Below, in pieces: positions 34,098 to 46,053 of a stretch of DNA of 64,000 nucleotides (position 1 is the stretch's first letter; every line of letters begins with the position of its first letter). A program made the translations under genes and the position numbers. The notes beneath the pieces were generated by a model. That model ran no database searches, was not told the DNA's origin, and saw only the letters and a program-made list of their open reading frames with translations. The stretch covers positions 62,001 through 126,000 of the forward strand of contig BSBK01006398.1 of NCBI GenBank assembly GCA_027943335.1, given 5' to 3'. This DNA is from Chamaecyparis obtusa. Taxonomy: Eukaryota > Streptophyta > Pinopsida > Cupressales > Cupressaceae.

Positions 34098-36741
34098 CTA
34101 TTGCTCTATTGGTTCAACTGCAGTTCTGAAAAGAAGAACAGATACTTTGTCCATTGAAAAATATAAGAACCCCCCTGGAGAATGTGTCACAAATGATCCA
34201 AAGCTTCTTCCCACAATGCAATGCCAAGCAGGGCCATAACATTTATCAAATTCCTGCATACAAAAAGCATTGGGTGCAAGCTTTAGTATACTGCACAGTG
34301 TTTTTCTTGTAAGATCAGCAGCATAATATAATCAGAAGCACTCACTATGTAACTTTAATTACAAGAACAACTCATCAGGCAAGATGGGAATCTGATTAAG
34401 CACATGTTGAATCTGAAATTAGTTCATTTTGTATAAATTAAAATGATAAATAGTCATCTTATTTTAGTAAGTGAAAAGTGAGAAATATTTAAACATGGTA
34501 GACAAGATGTCAGAAGTAGATTGTATTTGTAAACTTACTCAAAAGAATATATAGTACTGTTATACTTTTGTAAAAGATATAGTATAAGGGGATCTATGAT
34601 GTAGTATCATATCATTATAAAGGTTATGTTGTGAAACATTACGATGAAATGATTTATAGGAATTCAATTGTCATCATTCATATTTAATGAGTACTAGTTC
34701 ATAATAACACTTATCATTATTATAAATGATCTACTTTTTGAACCAAGGTGATATTACAAGTGGGAAGTACACTGTGATTTATTCTTAAATTTAGAACACC
34801 ATCATTATTTGATATATTATGATTGGTTCTAGTTCTAGACCCCTGTTAAAATTCATGATTGGTTCTAGTTCTAGAGCACTGTTAAAATTCATGCAGCTTA
34901 ATTCCTGCAAATCACAAACGAAGTTAATAATTGCTTATAGGGCAATATAACTAGATGACATATTGTCTATCTAGAAAATAGAAATATAATCTTCAACTGT
35001 TTCTGTTTTAAATATACAAATTAGTTTAAATTTGTAAATAGTCTATATTTGATTCTTATCTTTTGATTTTGCTTCTTTCTACTATTTCTCTTTTTAAATT
35101 TATTTTTATTAACTTTTCTTTTCATTTTATCTTTTTTTATCACTTCTGTTTTCTTTTCCGTTTCCTTTTAAGCCTGTCCTAATTTGAATTATTTTGTTAT
35201 AATAATATAGGATATCAAATAAATGTACTAATATGTAAAAATAAAATGTTAGATGTTGATAAAAAATGTGGGAGAAATTAAAGTTTTTGTACAAAGTTTG
35301 CGTAATTAGTATAATACAATTCCAGCAACGATATTATATCATATCTAACTTTGCAATTCCAAACAAATATTTCCGAAAAATCCGTCCTTATAATTACAAG
35401 TTATAACCATTGTTCATACCACAATATGATTAGGTACAATATCTGATTCACAAAAATGGATCCAAGACTCCATAACTACCTGATATACTATGATCAGTAT
35501 ATCGATTCTAATATTTTACCCATTTAAAAATTATAAATTCTTATAAATCACTAATAAATCATAAACAATTGAATTCCTATAAATGACACATAACTTAATA
35601 CACTTCAAAAATTCTACATATAAAAATACGAAGGTAACAGTCAAAGACACAGAATGATTGTTTATACGATAATATACCCAGATGGCTGGCATATCTAATA
35701 CTGGATACACAACCATATTTATTGAATAATCAAAATTTAAAACGTAAAAAGGTTTTGAATTCCATGAAATTAATGAATACAGTTGAATAATGTACATGCA
35801 GAGTAGTTTACCCTAAGATGATCTCTTCTCCAAGGACATCATCTAAATATAGATTAATTAAAAAATCCTCAATTTACAGAATTGATTACAAAGCTCTTTA
35901 ACAAATCATAAGCCCACGATTAACAGAAATATCTACAGGCATATTTATACAACATTTATGAACGTTTGCCCAAATTCTAACATGGCTTTTTCATTCCAGC
36001 AAGTTAAAGGTGAAAATAATAGAAAACAGAAATCATCAGCTGTACACAGACAGAAATTATTGCCGACACAACCATAAATGAAAATGGAATCTGAGGTACA
36101 TATGCATCCACAACATTTTAGCTTATCAACAAATTCAGAAGAGGGGCAGAAGGCATAAATACCTTCTTTAAAGTCAGGGCAACCATTCTAAATCCGATTT
36201 TGTCAGGGCCATCTAAACATTTTCTTCCACAGCGGAAAGCAAGCTCCTGACGGACCGGAGCCATGTCTGCAGCTCTCACTTTCACTCTCAATTCAATTGC
36301 AATTGCTGCCAAATTCACCTCAAAAATCGGAGATGGGACAACAAATTTAGGAGGCCTTGCCCCAATTTTTCCGTCACTGGAATAACATTTCTGACCTACG
36401 CCACCAATTTTGAGCAGATCCATCTTCTGCCTTTCCTCTTCTCTGTCTTCTCTGAAACTCACCTTCTTATTCTTTCTCTGTTTAGGCGGCAAAACATTCC
36501 TTTCCCCCTCCTTTTTCTTCTGTGGGTCTGAGAAGGTCTTCCCAAATTTCTCACACAATGAAACTCCTCCGCCCTGTGAAAATTCCTTGGCTCTCTGCCA
36601 CTGTGCAGTAACAGGACCAGTAACACCATCATAAGAGTAATATTTCTCCATGATTGCAAACAAACGGTTCTTCTTACAATTCCCAGTGGGATTCTTAGCT
36701 CCTCTGCCAATCCTTCCTTCACAGGCCTCTATGATGTCCAT
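34098..36741 (-). CDS. dynein light chain (LC8-type) family protein, two exons, long N-terminus
   Basis: Exon 1 is 36741-36163 and exon 2 is 34253-34098, separated by a 1909-bp intron (donor AAG|GTATTT, acceptor TTTGTATGCAG|GAA, phase 0). The start is the first ATG after an in-frame stop (TGA at 36768-36766). The product is about 244 residues. Roughly the last 100 form the LC8 domain: [10 protein letters not shown] and [11 protein letters not shown] in exon 1; [23 protein letters not shown] and FLYFSMDKV in exon 2. LC8 proteins are small homodimeric hubs that bind short linear motifs of partners; in plants, which lack cytoplasmic dynein heavy chains, they act as adaptors. The extra ~145 N-terminal residues are basic and charged ([20 protein letters not shown]), as in the long plant members. 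The intron falls after the conserved LKK. No stops or shifts break the frame, unlike everything around it, so it is probably a live gene. Confidence 0.88.
34254..36162 (-). other. intron of the dynein light chain gene
   Basis: AT-rich 1.9-kb intron with GT...AG ends and a CTTTTTGTATGCAG acceptor tract. No transposon ends are recognised in it. Confidence 0.8.
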
Positions 36742-36768
36742 TATAACACCAATCCAATCCAAGAGTCA

Positions 36769-37348
36769 ACAAAATCGCCCAAATTGGAATTTAATTAGAA
36801 GCCCAATTCCACATGGAACTAGACATCCTTCTGAGTCAAATATGAACAGGGGAATTGGAAGGGCATGACCTGAGGGGACCCATTTGGGTTTGAATTCAAT
36901 TAAACCCCCAACAACCCACTAGACCCCTGAATCAGTCAATCATTCCTTCTGCGGCCCACCGAGGAACAGAGCCCCAATTTTATTTTTCTTCTTTCCTTCC
37001 CCTGTTCATGGAGAATTAGGAGCAAACTTCCGCCTAAACATACGCTCAGGAGTGGAGGAAGATTAAAAAGATTGAGGAGAATCGTTTCACGGATCGCTCA
37101 AAGAATGAATGTCTTTGTTAGGTATCCTCCGTGGAATGTTGTTGGGTAATGGTCCCGAGTTCCGCGCAGAAATAGTTGGCATGGAAACTCAAAGAGAGAG
37201 GCCGACGCATGCCATACCGCGGATCTTGCTAATTGTACAGGATTCTAATGAATGAGAATCATGCGCCCTCTCTCCTTGGAAATGTGGCTAAATCTTTATA
37301 AATTGTTTTTGTAACATTTATGCTTGATGATAGCATTCTCACACCAAT
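36769..37348 (-). other. upstream region of the dynein light chain gene
   Basis: Should contain the promoter and 5' UTR. It is less AT-rich than its surroundings. I could not place a TATA box with confidence, and no other gene is seen. Confidence 0.4.
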
Positions 37349-37827
37349 TGTTGTAAAATTTATGGTGTTAAATAGTTGACTTCTTGTAAAGAGTTTTTTC
37401 ATCAATTACTGGGTCGTATTTATGTTTGTTTGTTTATGCTCTCTATAGTAGTTGGATTTTCTGATTTAAAAGTTTTGTGGCAGCAAGTCTTCCTCCTTTC
37501 TTCCCATGTTCATAGACATGTGTTGATGTCACATTCATTCTAAAAATTTCAAGGTCTTCATTTTCAAGCAAGCCCGTGATGCTGACATGTGTTGACATTG
37601 TAGGATTTGAAAGCATTAGTGTGGGACCACTCCTATCGGTTCCTACACGTAGGACGCATGTCAAGGTCCTATCTTCGTCAAAGCTCAAATGGCTTAGGCC
37701 CATGCAATCAAAAGTAGGCATTCACCATGGGACGAATTAATATGTTACCTTCTCATGATAACAAATCAGTTGAGAAAAAATGCAGTTAGCATTCATGTCA
37801 TGAGCATATAAGATTAATAATGTAACA
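37349..37827 (-). repeat. possible decayed copia-type LTR end
   Basis: CACACCAATTGTTGTAAAA at 37340-37358 resembles, on the minus strand, an LTR end (TTTTACAACA) plus a mutated iMet primer site (TGGTGTGAGAATG). The far LTR end was not found. The small frame 37443-37721 has no recognisable product. Confidence 0.3.
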
Positions 37828-39504
37828 TGTAATGCCCTCCTAAGGAACTCAGGCGAAATTAACCTAAAATTGTTACTAAGTTTACAAAATAATTTTTTTT
37901 CTTAAGAGCTTACAAACAATATTGAATAACAAAGCGGAAGTAAAACATAAAGTCAATATATACTCATATACACAATCCTAATTACAGATTAAAAATCACA
38001 AGAGTTCCTTGACATAGAATTACGTAAATACAATTTAATCTATTAAGTACAATAATCATCTAAGCCTTCTACATAGTATGCCATCTCATAAATAAACAAA
38101 TACATCTGAACTATAAAGTTTATATGACAACCCACATCTATTGCAAGTTGTAGGGTATGTAAATACAACTAAGTACAAATTACAAGTTACAAATAAGGAA
38201 AGAATATAAATAAGTTTCCAAGGAAGATAAGATAAGAAGCAACTGCAACAAGGATCATCCAGCACTGGTACATGAACATCGAAGTCTCAAATGGTAAAAG
38301 AATCGCTACCTCCCGACCTCGTGAAAACTTGTAGTTCCACTCCCATAGTGTTGAGAAGGTAACATCAGATCCCACTCAGATAACAATACCAAAATTAATC
38401 ATCAGATAATACTAAGCAAGGGTCCTATAAGTTCCTATCTCAATGGTACAACTCAATAACTCAAAAATACACATATTAATCCAGAGGCAACCAACACACA
38501 TAGGAAACCTAAGATGAAATCAGGGAACTGTCATCACCTATGTCAATCATTTATAATGATCTCAATGGGTCCTCGACTCCCAAGTGTGATCATATGTGAA
38601 ACCTAAAATCCTCTCATGTAGACAAGGATAACCGATCATGCCATAACTCACCATCACTGCTAGACGGGCAAACATCTTCTCCTACTCTCATCCTTAGCCC
38701 ATATTAGCACTCAACGCATGGGCGAGGAATCCATTATCTTATTAATTCATTTTAAAACCTCATTTAATTATATTATCACTTATTTAAGTAAGCTACGAAA
38801 GATATCCAAGTAGCCAGTACTTTTGGGCTCCAGCGCCTCCAAAGCAAGCCACTTCACCTTTAACACCTAGATAACCTACCCTAAGTTCATAGATATCAAA
38901 ACCTATCTCATAAATCATTATGAATCATAACATCAAAATTTGGTTTCAAAGTATCATAAGAACATGCATAATCAATTTCCATCATGATAAAATCAAAGCT
39001 TCTATAAGGTTGGGTTATAACAAAATTGAGTGTCATAGAAGTATGCAAGGCAACCAAACATACACATTAACCCTAACCTCGCCTCTAATAGCGATTCTAA
39101 AATGATGACATAAAAAGATTCCCTCCTAACTTATAAATGTAGAAGGAAAAAATTTATAAAAATTTAATAATAATAAACTAATTTGTAAAGTATCATTACG
39201 CAAATTAGTTTATTAAATAACCACTAACAAAACTATAATTACATTCTCAAATTAAATTCCAATACTAAGCAAATCAATTTATAATATTATTTAAAATAAA
39301 TTGATTTCAAATTTAAAAATTACTAAACTAATATAATTTCATAAAAATTCTCAATTTAAAAAATAAAATAAATCCCCTTAATTATCAATCAATAAAATAT
39401 ATTAACTAATAATTAACTCATTTCTCTACATTATCCATTACAAGAAAATGTCAAATAATATGATGTAAAATTTACAAAATATTTCAAAAGAGTAATATAT
39501 ATTG
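37828..39504 (+). repeat. possible gypsy-type LTR start and AT-rich remnant
   Basis: TGTAATGCCCTCCTAAGG at 37828 looks like a plant gypsy LTR start, and AAAGCGGAAGTAAAAC at about 37930 is a word common in such LTRs. No partner, primer site or end was found. The rest, to 39504, is AT-rich and shows no gene. Confidence 0.3.
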
Positions 39505-41004
39505 TGTTGGTAACTACAATTGAAACAATTGTTATATTGCCATTGATGTCAAACTTTAACTGGTAAGACAGTTGCTATCTAGTAGAGTACCATATCTTTT
39601 GATTAATGGAGATGATTTGAAAATAGGAGATAACAAGAGGACCTAAGGAAAGGTTGAGTTATGTGATACTTCAATGGGTACTTAATTAGTTGGCACATTG
39701 ACAAGGTAATGTTTTGTTTATCTTTAACACTAAGTGAAGAAGTCAATTGATTTGAAGCATAGGCTTAACCGAGCAAAAGAGAAGAAATTTAGTTTAAAAC
39801 GAGAGATGCTAGTGTCGACCAAGTGCCAGTATAAACTAAGCAAATTTAGTGTCGACCGAGTATCATTAATTGTCAAGCAACAGATAAATAACCAAGCAAA
39901 GATAGTGTTTTTCGAGAAGGAAAGTTTTAGCGATGGTCGAGTTATCTAGTGATGATCGAGGAGATGAACACAGTATTGACCAAGTGTCAGTAATTTATAG
40001 TTTATGAAGGAATTAAGAATCTCAGCCGACATAGTTGAATTCTTGGGATATGTAAAACATGTTAAAATTATTAATGAATGATATGGAGCATTTAATGCAT
40101 GGTAAACAGTTTTCTTATGTATTCAAGGAGAAGTTTGGAGATGTATTTAGAAGGAAAAGGAGGAGAACAAAATGATGGAAGGATTCGATGAGTTTGACCT
40201 AAACCTAAGATCTACGGAAGAGATTAAGCGGCAAAGGATTAATCTACCTGATCAAGGAGGTATAAGGATCTAATTGTGGGTTATGGAATGTGTGGAAGAG
40301 GTTAATGTTATTGACTAATAAATCTAAGCAGAAGGCTAAGGAGAAGTTGTGAAGAGCTTAACAGAGTTGAGGTGATTGCTTGAAGAGATTTTCGAGAAAA
40401 TCAAAGATGGAGTTGGAAATGAAGGTTAGTCAATAAATCAACATATGATAAAATTGGATCTGTTTTTGCAAAGTGAGTTGTATATTTCAGATTGGAACCT
40501 ACGGTTACTTTATAACCATTGTATCAGTTAAAATCCTTTAATCAAGGTTGACCTTACAGTCATTTTGTAAACTCTTTAATCAAGGTGACATTCTAATGGA
40601 ATGTTCTTAATCCTTTTAACCAGACCACTCTTAACAAGGTGATTAAATCCTTTAACAGGGTCACACCTAACAGTGTGTGTTGTAAACTTTTAACACGGTT
40701 GGCTTCTCACAAAGCTCACTTCAGAAGAGTGAAAATTAGTAGCATGTTACTGGTGATTTTTCTCATATTGGATTTTCATGTTAAATCCTGGTGTTATACT
40801 TGTGTGAATGTTGTTGAAAGTTTTATATTCTACAAGTTGATTACTTTTGGACAGTGGACTACAAATTTTATCTTGCTCATAAATACCGAGTGAATTGATG
40901 ATTAGATCTAAGTTTTTTGAAGAGTTTAAAAGTTTTGTTGGTACATTTGGACTTGAGGATAACTGATTCACCCCCCTCTCGATTATTCTAAAATCATTCT
41001 AACA
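39505..41004 (+). repeat. 5' LTR of the copia element
   Basis: TGTTGGTAACTACAATTG to AAAATCATTCTAACA, 1.5 kb. Between 40530 and 40720 it has a run of words like ATCCTTTAA(C/T)(C/A)AGG(T/G), a feature also of other copia LTRs in the window. CACCCCCCTC lies near its end. The 3' LTR is absent. Confidence 0.75.
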
Positions 41005-41006
41005 AT

Positions 41007-41018
41007 TGGTATTAGAGT
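41007..41018 (+). other. primer binding site of the copia element
   Basis: TGGTATTAGAGT, one or two changes from the iMet complement TGGTATCAGAGC, 2 bases after the LTR end. Confidence 0.75.
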
Positions 41019-41229
41019 TGTTGGTGCTTGTAAGGAGAAAGTTGAATGGTACTTGAAGCTAATGATCAAGATGTACAAAAAGGAGGTACCAAAGCTAAAC
41101 AAGGAAAACTTTCTTGCATGACAGAGTTTGATGAAATTGCACCTAGCTAGTATTGGTGATTCGATGAAACACTATGTGGAAAATGATTGTGTACCACATG
41201 TTGCACCTATGTGAGTCGAGGAGATGAAA

Positions 41230-42227
41230 GAAAAATAAGAACACAATCAAGCAATGTTGGAGATTGCATCTACCCTAAGCTATCCTAAATTTGAAGACAT
41301 CAAGGAGTGTACTAATGCAAAGCAAATGTGGAACACTTTGGCAGCTATCTATGGTGGAGACACAAATGTATTGAGAGCCAAATCTGAAAGTTTGAGAGGT
41401 AAGTTTGATGAAATGAAAATGAAAGAAAGTGAAAACATTGTTCAGTACTATGACAAAGTTAAGGAGGTAGTAAATGTTATTAGAGGAGCTAATGGAAACA
41501 TTGATGATGAAACTGTTATTAGTAAAGTGTTGAGAACCCTACTTCCTATCTATGTTAGTATATTTTCTGCAATACAAGAATTAAGATGCAATCCTGGTAA
41601 TGTCCTAACTTTGGAAGGTCTTGTTGGTAGGCTTATTACTTTTGAGTTGTCTAATTTTGATAATTTTACTACTCACAACATTGAATCCACATTCAAGTCT
41701 CAAATGGTTCTTCATAAGTCTAAGAAAGGAAAAGAAAGATGTGTGAACAGTAACAGTAAAAACAACAGTGATAGTGATACTTCTGATGATGATCTTGAGG
41801 CACTTATGGCTAGAAGGGTACCGAGAGGAAAAGGTAAACTTCCTATAATCTATTTTCATGTAACAAAGTTGGCCATATTTCAACAAGATGCCCTGACATG
41901 AATGAAAAGGATGAAAGAAGGAAAAGAAAATATAAAGACAAAAGAAATGACAGAGATCACAGAAGGTACAGATACTACAAAGACAAAGCTAAGAAATCTT
42001 GTTATATTGTTGAAGAGGAAACTAATAGTGAAACTAGTGAATGTGATGATTGTGACATAAAATTTGTTTATGTTGCTATGAAAGATGATTATGATGAAGA
42101 TGATAAAATTACACTTATTTCATATATGAGTAAAGGTGATAAATGGACTATTGATAGTGGTTTCTCACATCACGTGACTAGTGATAAAAGTAAGTTTGAA
42201 ACCCTAAATCATTACAAAGGTAGAAGT
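41230..42227 (+). pseudogene. copia gag and protease start
   Basis: The gag domain (UBN2/copia type) is open from 41254 to 41901: CTNAKQMWNTLAAIYGG, LRAKSESLRGKFDEMKM, then DDDLEALMARR. A zinc knuckle at about 41850-41890 is visible only after a one-base shift (FSCNKVGHISTRC). The following frame (41898-42227) is charged and then gives the protease active site KWTIDSGFSHHVTSD at about 42140-42185. That is the copia form of the D-S/T-G catalytic motif. The reading frame is then broken by the foldback element at 42228. Confidence 0.85.
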
Positions 42228-42686
42228 TGTGATATTGCTATCAGGATTCAACTGTGTAGTTTTTTGAGTCAAACTCATTGACCCATGTTTCATGAGTAGT
42301 GGTTCACATGAACCCATCTCTCATGAAAATGAATGAAACACTTATCACTCATTGGATCTAGGTGATTCTCATAGAGGTGAAGCATCGGGACTTCCCAGGA
42401 GGTCACCCATTCCAGTACTACTCCAGCTTGAGCGCGCTTAACTACGAAATTTCCTCCATGGTAAAATCCACTATGTTTGTAACCCCATTTGTAAAACCTT
42501 CACCTCTGTGAGAATCTCCTAGATCCAATGAGTGATAAGTGTTTCTTCATTCTCATGAGAGATGGGTTCGTGTGAACCACTACTCATGAAACATGGGTCA
42601 ATGAGTTTGACTAAAAAAACTACACAATTGAATCCTGATAGAAATATCACAATTTGACTTGCTGTGTAAAATATCTTCTACTTATC
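42228..42686. mobile_element. foldback element carrying 5S rRNA sequence
   Basis: Arms 42228-42382 and 42498-42651, about 155 bp each, are near-perfect inverted repeats (TCAACTGTGTAGTTTTTT against AAAAAACTACACAATTGA at the outer ends). The 115-bp loop carries 5S rRNA-like sequence. CAAAGGTAGAAGT occurs on both sides (42215-42227 and 42687-42699), a 13-bp direct repeat that looks like a target duplication. It leaves about 35 bp (42652-42686) outside the right arm unexplained. No gene is encoded. It could be a MITE of Mutator or foldback type, or a 5S-derived SINE that became palindromic; the sequence alone does not decide. Confidence 0.75.
42386..42453 (-). rRNA. 5S rRNA-derived fragment (not a functional gene)
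   Basis: On the minus strand it reads AGTTAAGCGCGCTCAAGC (A-box region), then GTAGTACTGGAATGGGTGAC and CTCCTGGGAAGTCCCGATG (C-box region and 3' part of plant 5S rRNA). The first third of 5S rRNA is missing and there are several changes, so it is a relic, but both internal promoter elements remain partly readable. Confidence 0.8.
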
Positions 42687-42699
42687 AAAGGTAGAAGTG

Positions 42700-44340
42700 T
42701 TAAGTTTTGTAATGATGCACCATGTCTTGTGAAAGGAAAATGATCAATAAGATTAACTATAATTTTTTAAGTGTTGCACAGTTTAATAGTATTGGTTACT
42801 GAGTTGAATTTCATCACAAGAAGGCTAAAATATTTGATGCCACTGGTAAACTAATTAGAAGTGGAGAACATACAAGAGGTAAATTGTTCTATCTAGACCT
42901 ATTTGAAGAAACATGTTTGTTTGCACAATTTGATGATATATGGTTATGGCATAAGAGGTTGTGTCATGTAAACTTTGACAATTTGGTAAATATTAGTAAG
43001 ATGGAGAAAGTTAGAGGATTAACAAGATTGAAGAAACCTCATAATGTGATGTGTAAACAATGTCAATTGGGAAAAATGACAAAGTCTAGTTTCAAGAGAA
43101 AGACATATACTTCTAATAATATTTTGAATTGGTTCATACTGACCTTTGTGGACCTGAGAAAGACACAAGTAAAAGCTTGAAATGTTTGAGATTTGACAAA
43201 GGAGGAGAGTTCATATCAAATGAGTTAAATATATTTTTTAATGATAGAGGAATAAATAGACAAATGTCAGCACCTAGGACACAACAATAGAATGGTATAG
43301 TAGAGAGAAGAAACATATCAATTATGGATTGTGCCAGAACAATGATGATAGAGAAAAATGTTGCACAAAAATACTGGAGAGAAGTTGTAAGCACAACTAT
43401 TTATACCTTGAACCGAGTATAAATCAAGAAAGTTGTGGAAAGTGCAAATGTTAGAGTTGATGAATATGCAAAAAAGAATGAAGTTGAGTGAAAAAAAGAA
43501 CCTGAAGATTACAAATCTTTTGTATACATGGAAGAAGGAGAGTCTAGTAGTGTACCTAAACCAAATGTTGAGTAACAACATGAACCTGTCGAGCCACAAC
43601 AAGAAATTGTCGAGCCTTAGGAGGATGCTACCGAGAAATCAAAAGAGGAGGCAGAGAATCTACAAGATGAACCTGAAGATCAAGAACAAGTAGAAAGGAA
43701 ATATGAGCCTACATTGGCACAATATGTAAGAAGGCATCATAAGCCTGAATAAACCATTGGAGATAAAGAATCTAGAATCATGACAAGATGTAAGTTGAAA
43801 GATCAAACATTCTTGTTATGTGAATTTGAGCCTAAGACAGTAAAATATACTTTAGAGAATGAAGATTGGATACAAGCCATGAATGAAGAAATATAGAAGA
43901 TAGAAAACAACAAAATCTGGACACTAGTGTTGAGACTAGAAGACAAAAATGTTATTGGAACAAAATGAGTATTCATAAATAAGCTAAATGAACATGGAGA
44001 GATCACTAGGAAAAAAACTAGATTGGTATGCAAGGGATATGCACAAGAAGAAGACATTGAGTATGGGGAAACATTTGCCCCAATTGCAAGATTGGAAGGA
44101 GTGAGAACTCTACTTGCATATGCATCTTTTAAAAGATTCAAAGTGTATCAAATGGATGTCAAATCTGAATTTCTAAATGGAATGCTAGAGGAAGAAGTAT
44201 ACATTGAATAGCCAGAAGAATTTGTTGACAAAGAAACATGGTTTGTAAACTACAAAAGGCAAGGTATGGATTGAAACAAGCCCCTAGAGCATGGTATGAG
44301 AGACTACACAATTATTTGATAAAGATTAGATTTGTAAGGA
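42700..44340 (+). pseudogene. copia integrase and reverse transcriptase, degenerate and truncated
   Basis: The GAG-pre-integrase zinc domain is at 42930-43090 (LWHKRLCHVNFDNLV; CKQCQLGKM). Part of the integrase core follows after a deletion (FDKGGEFISNELN near 43195, NGIVERRN near 43293, with the Glu). Next is an acidic linker with several stops. RT begins at about 43855 (NEDWIQAMNEEI) and continues through KTRLVCKGYAQEEDIEYGET (about 44010-44068) and FKVYQMDVKSEFLNG (about 44140-44184, catalytic Asp in DVKSEF). The YVDD region and RNase H are missing because the element is cut near 44340. Stops include TAG at 44209. Confidence 0.85.
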
Positions 44341-44342
44341 CT

Positions 44343-46053
44343 GTGTCATCAGAAAATGGAAGCACTTCGATTTAGGATTGGTTTAGCCCTCCGAGTAAGT
44401 GGTTTGGGGTCATGTCAAATGCCTTGAATGGGTCTTTTGACTTGGATCTGGTTTTTCCCTTATTCTTCCCTATTTTCCACTTCTTTCCTACCTATTTTTG
44501 GTATCTTGCTTTGAGATTTTGAGGTTCTTGACCTCAGGGTCAAGGTCGACCTCGACCCTAACCCAGAGTCTAAATTTCAAATTCCAAAGATTTCCAGATG
44601 TCAGGGTTTGGAAAGAATTCTTTCTCGCTTCCAGATCAGCTGCTTCGGGCTTCGAAATGGTGACTCTTAAAATAAATTTAATATAGGCCCACTTCTAAGG
44701 GTATGAGCCTAATGAGAATTTATTTCTCATATGTCAGCCTCTCTAGAAGTTGGTGTCCTACACTAGTATATAAGGAAGCCTTTTCTCATTTTGAGGAAGA
44801 AAGGGAGAAAAGGAGAAAAAAAGAAGAAAAGAAAAGGGAGGATCATCTATGCATAATTTATCACAGTGAGCATTCAAGTATTCAAGCATTTAAGATTCAA
44901 TTCATCAAGGAGGTCCATTGGTAGCCATTGAAGGGTTCAAGCTCTATGGAGCCCTCTTGTTGAAGATTTCTCCATCCATATCCATTCAAGCTTCTTCCCA
45001 TTCCAAGATCCATTCAAGATTGGTGTTGAAGATCTAAAGGCAATTTATTTGAGACATCCTACATCCTACAATTCTACATCCATTTGGAGCATCCATACTT
45101 GTGGATTCAAGGATTCAAATCCTCCACAAGGATTTCAACATAAGTAAGGTGAATTTTCTATTTACTTTGTTTATTACTGCAATTTCAATTCTATTTCAAG
45201 ATTAATTCCAAAACTAGGGTTTGACCAAGGCAAACCCCTCATCCAAACAATAAAACTATTTTTATTGTAGGTATAGGTATAGAACAACGAATTACAGAAC
45301 ATATTCAAATACTCTTTTCGGTAAAATTTTGGGATCCACGAACATAATTTATGTTAGAGCAGTGCAGGTCAAGGTCGACATAAAGGGGCATGATTTCACC
45401 CCCGTATTTGGGTCAAGGTTGACCTGGTTCAAAAAAGAAAAATATTTTTGAGTTTTCTCCATCTTTGTGTTTATGTTCCAAATTCGTTTGCATAATTTTT
45501 AGAAACTCAGTACAAACACCAGAAAATAGCAATTTCTAGATTTTCTATACTTTGAGGTTAGTATTTGTCTTCAGTTCATTTCAATTAAAATTTCAATACT
45601 CTCTTCCAAAATGGAATGTAAGGTTTTCCTCTTTCTTCTTATTACTAATCGATTGATTCATTTATGCATTGACTATTGTCTTTTGGTTAATCAATTTGAA
45701 TCTTTCCTTTGAGAATTTGGGGTTAAGAAGAGAATCTTACCTTCCCCAACTCTTCTATATGTAAAGGCTATTATTTACATGTTGGTGAACACATCACAAC
45801 ATAACCAACCAAACATCACTTTTTTATTCTTTACATTTTGGTGAACCCTCTTATGACAACTCTTTCTTTTGTGGTGTTAGATTTACATTTCATGTTAGAT
45901 CTTACATGTATATTAGATTAGCCTTATTGCATGTGCTTGCATTTACATTTCAAAAATAAAACAAAAAAATCATATAAAGCAAAAATTAAAAAAACATTTA
46001 TTTATTCATGCCTTGCATTTTCCTAATTTAGTTCATTTTCATTGCATTGGTGT
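44343..46053 (+). repeat. probable 5' LTR and leader of another gypsy-like element
   Basis: Sequence starting near TGTCATCAGAAAATGG replaces the copia RT. TATATAAGGAAGCC at about 44768 looks like an LTR promoter TATA box followed by a transcribed purine-rich leader. TTTTGGTGAACCC at about 45837 could be a primer site. A gag-like frame starts at ATG 46054. The exact LTR ends are not defined because no partner is present. Confidence 0.45.

Larger units (their letters stand above)
39505..44340 (+). mobile_element. Ty1/copia retrotransposon, 3' truncated
   Basis: Order: 5' LTR 39505-41004, primer site 41007, gag, protease, integrase, RT. The order protease-integrase-RT is diagnostic for copia. 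It is cut within RT near 44340, and a 460-bp foldback element sits between protease and integrase. Gag and pol carry many stops and shifts, so it is inactive. Confidence 0.88.

Noticed and set aside
36742..36762. Start of the dynein light chain seven codons upstream
   Set aside because: The codon there is TTG, preceded by an in-frame TGA; the first ATG is at 36741.
37443..37721. 92-codon minus-strand frame as a host gene
   Set aside because: No domain, and it sits beside a probable LTR end; it may be chance.
42386..42453. Functional 5S rRNA gene
   Set aside because: The first third is missing, several bases are changed, and it lies inside a foldback element.
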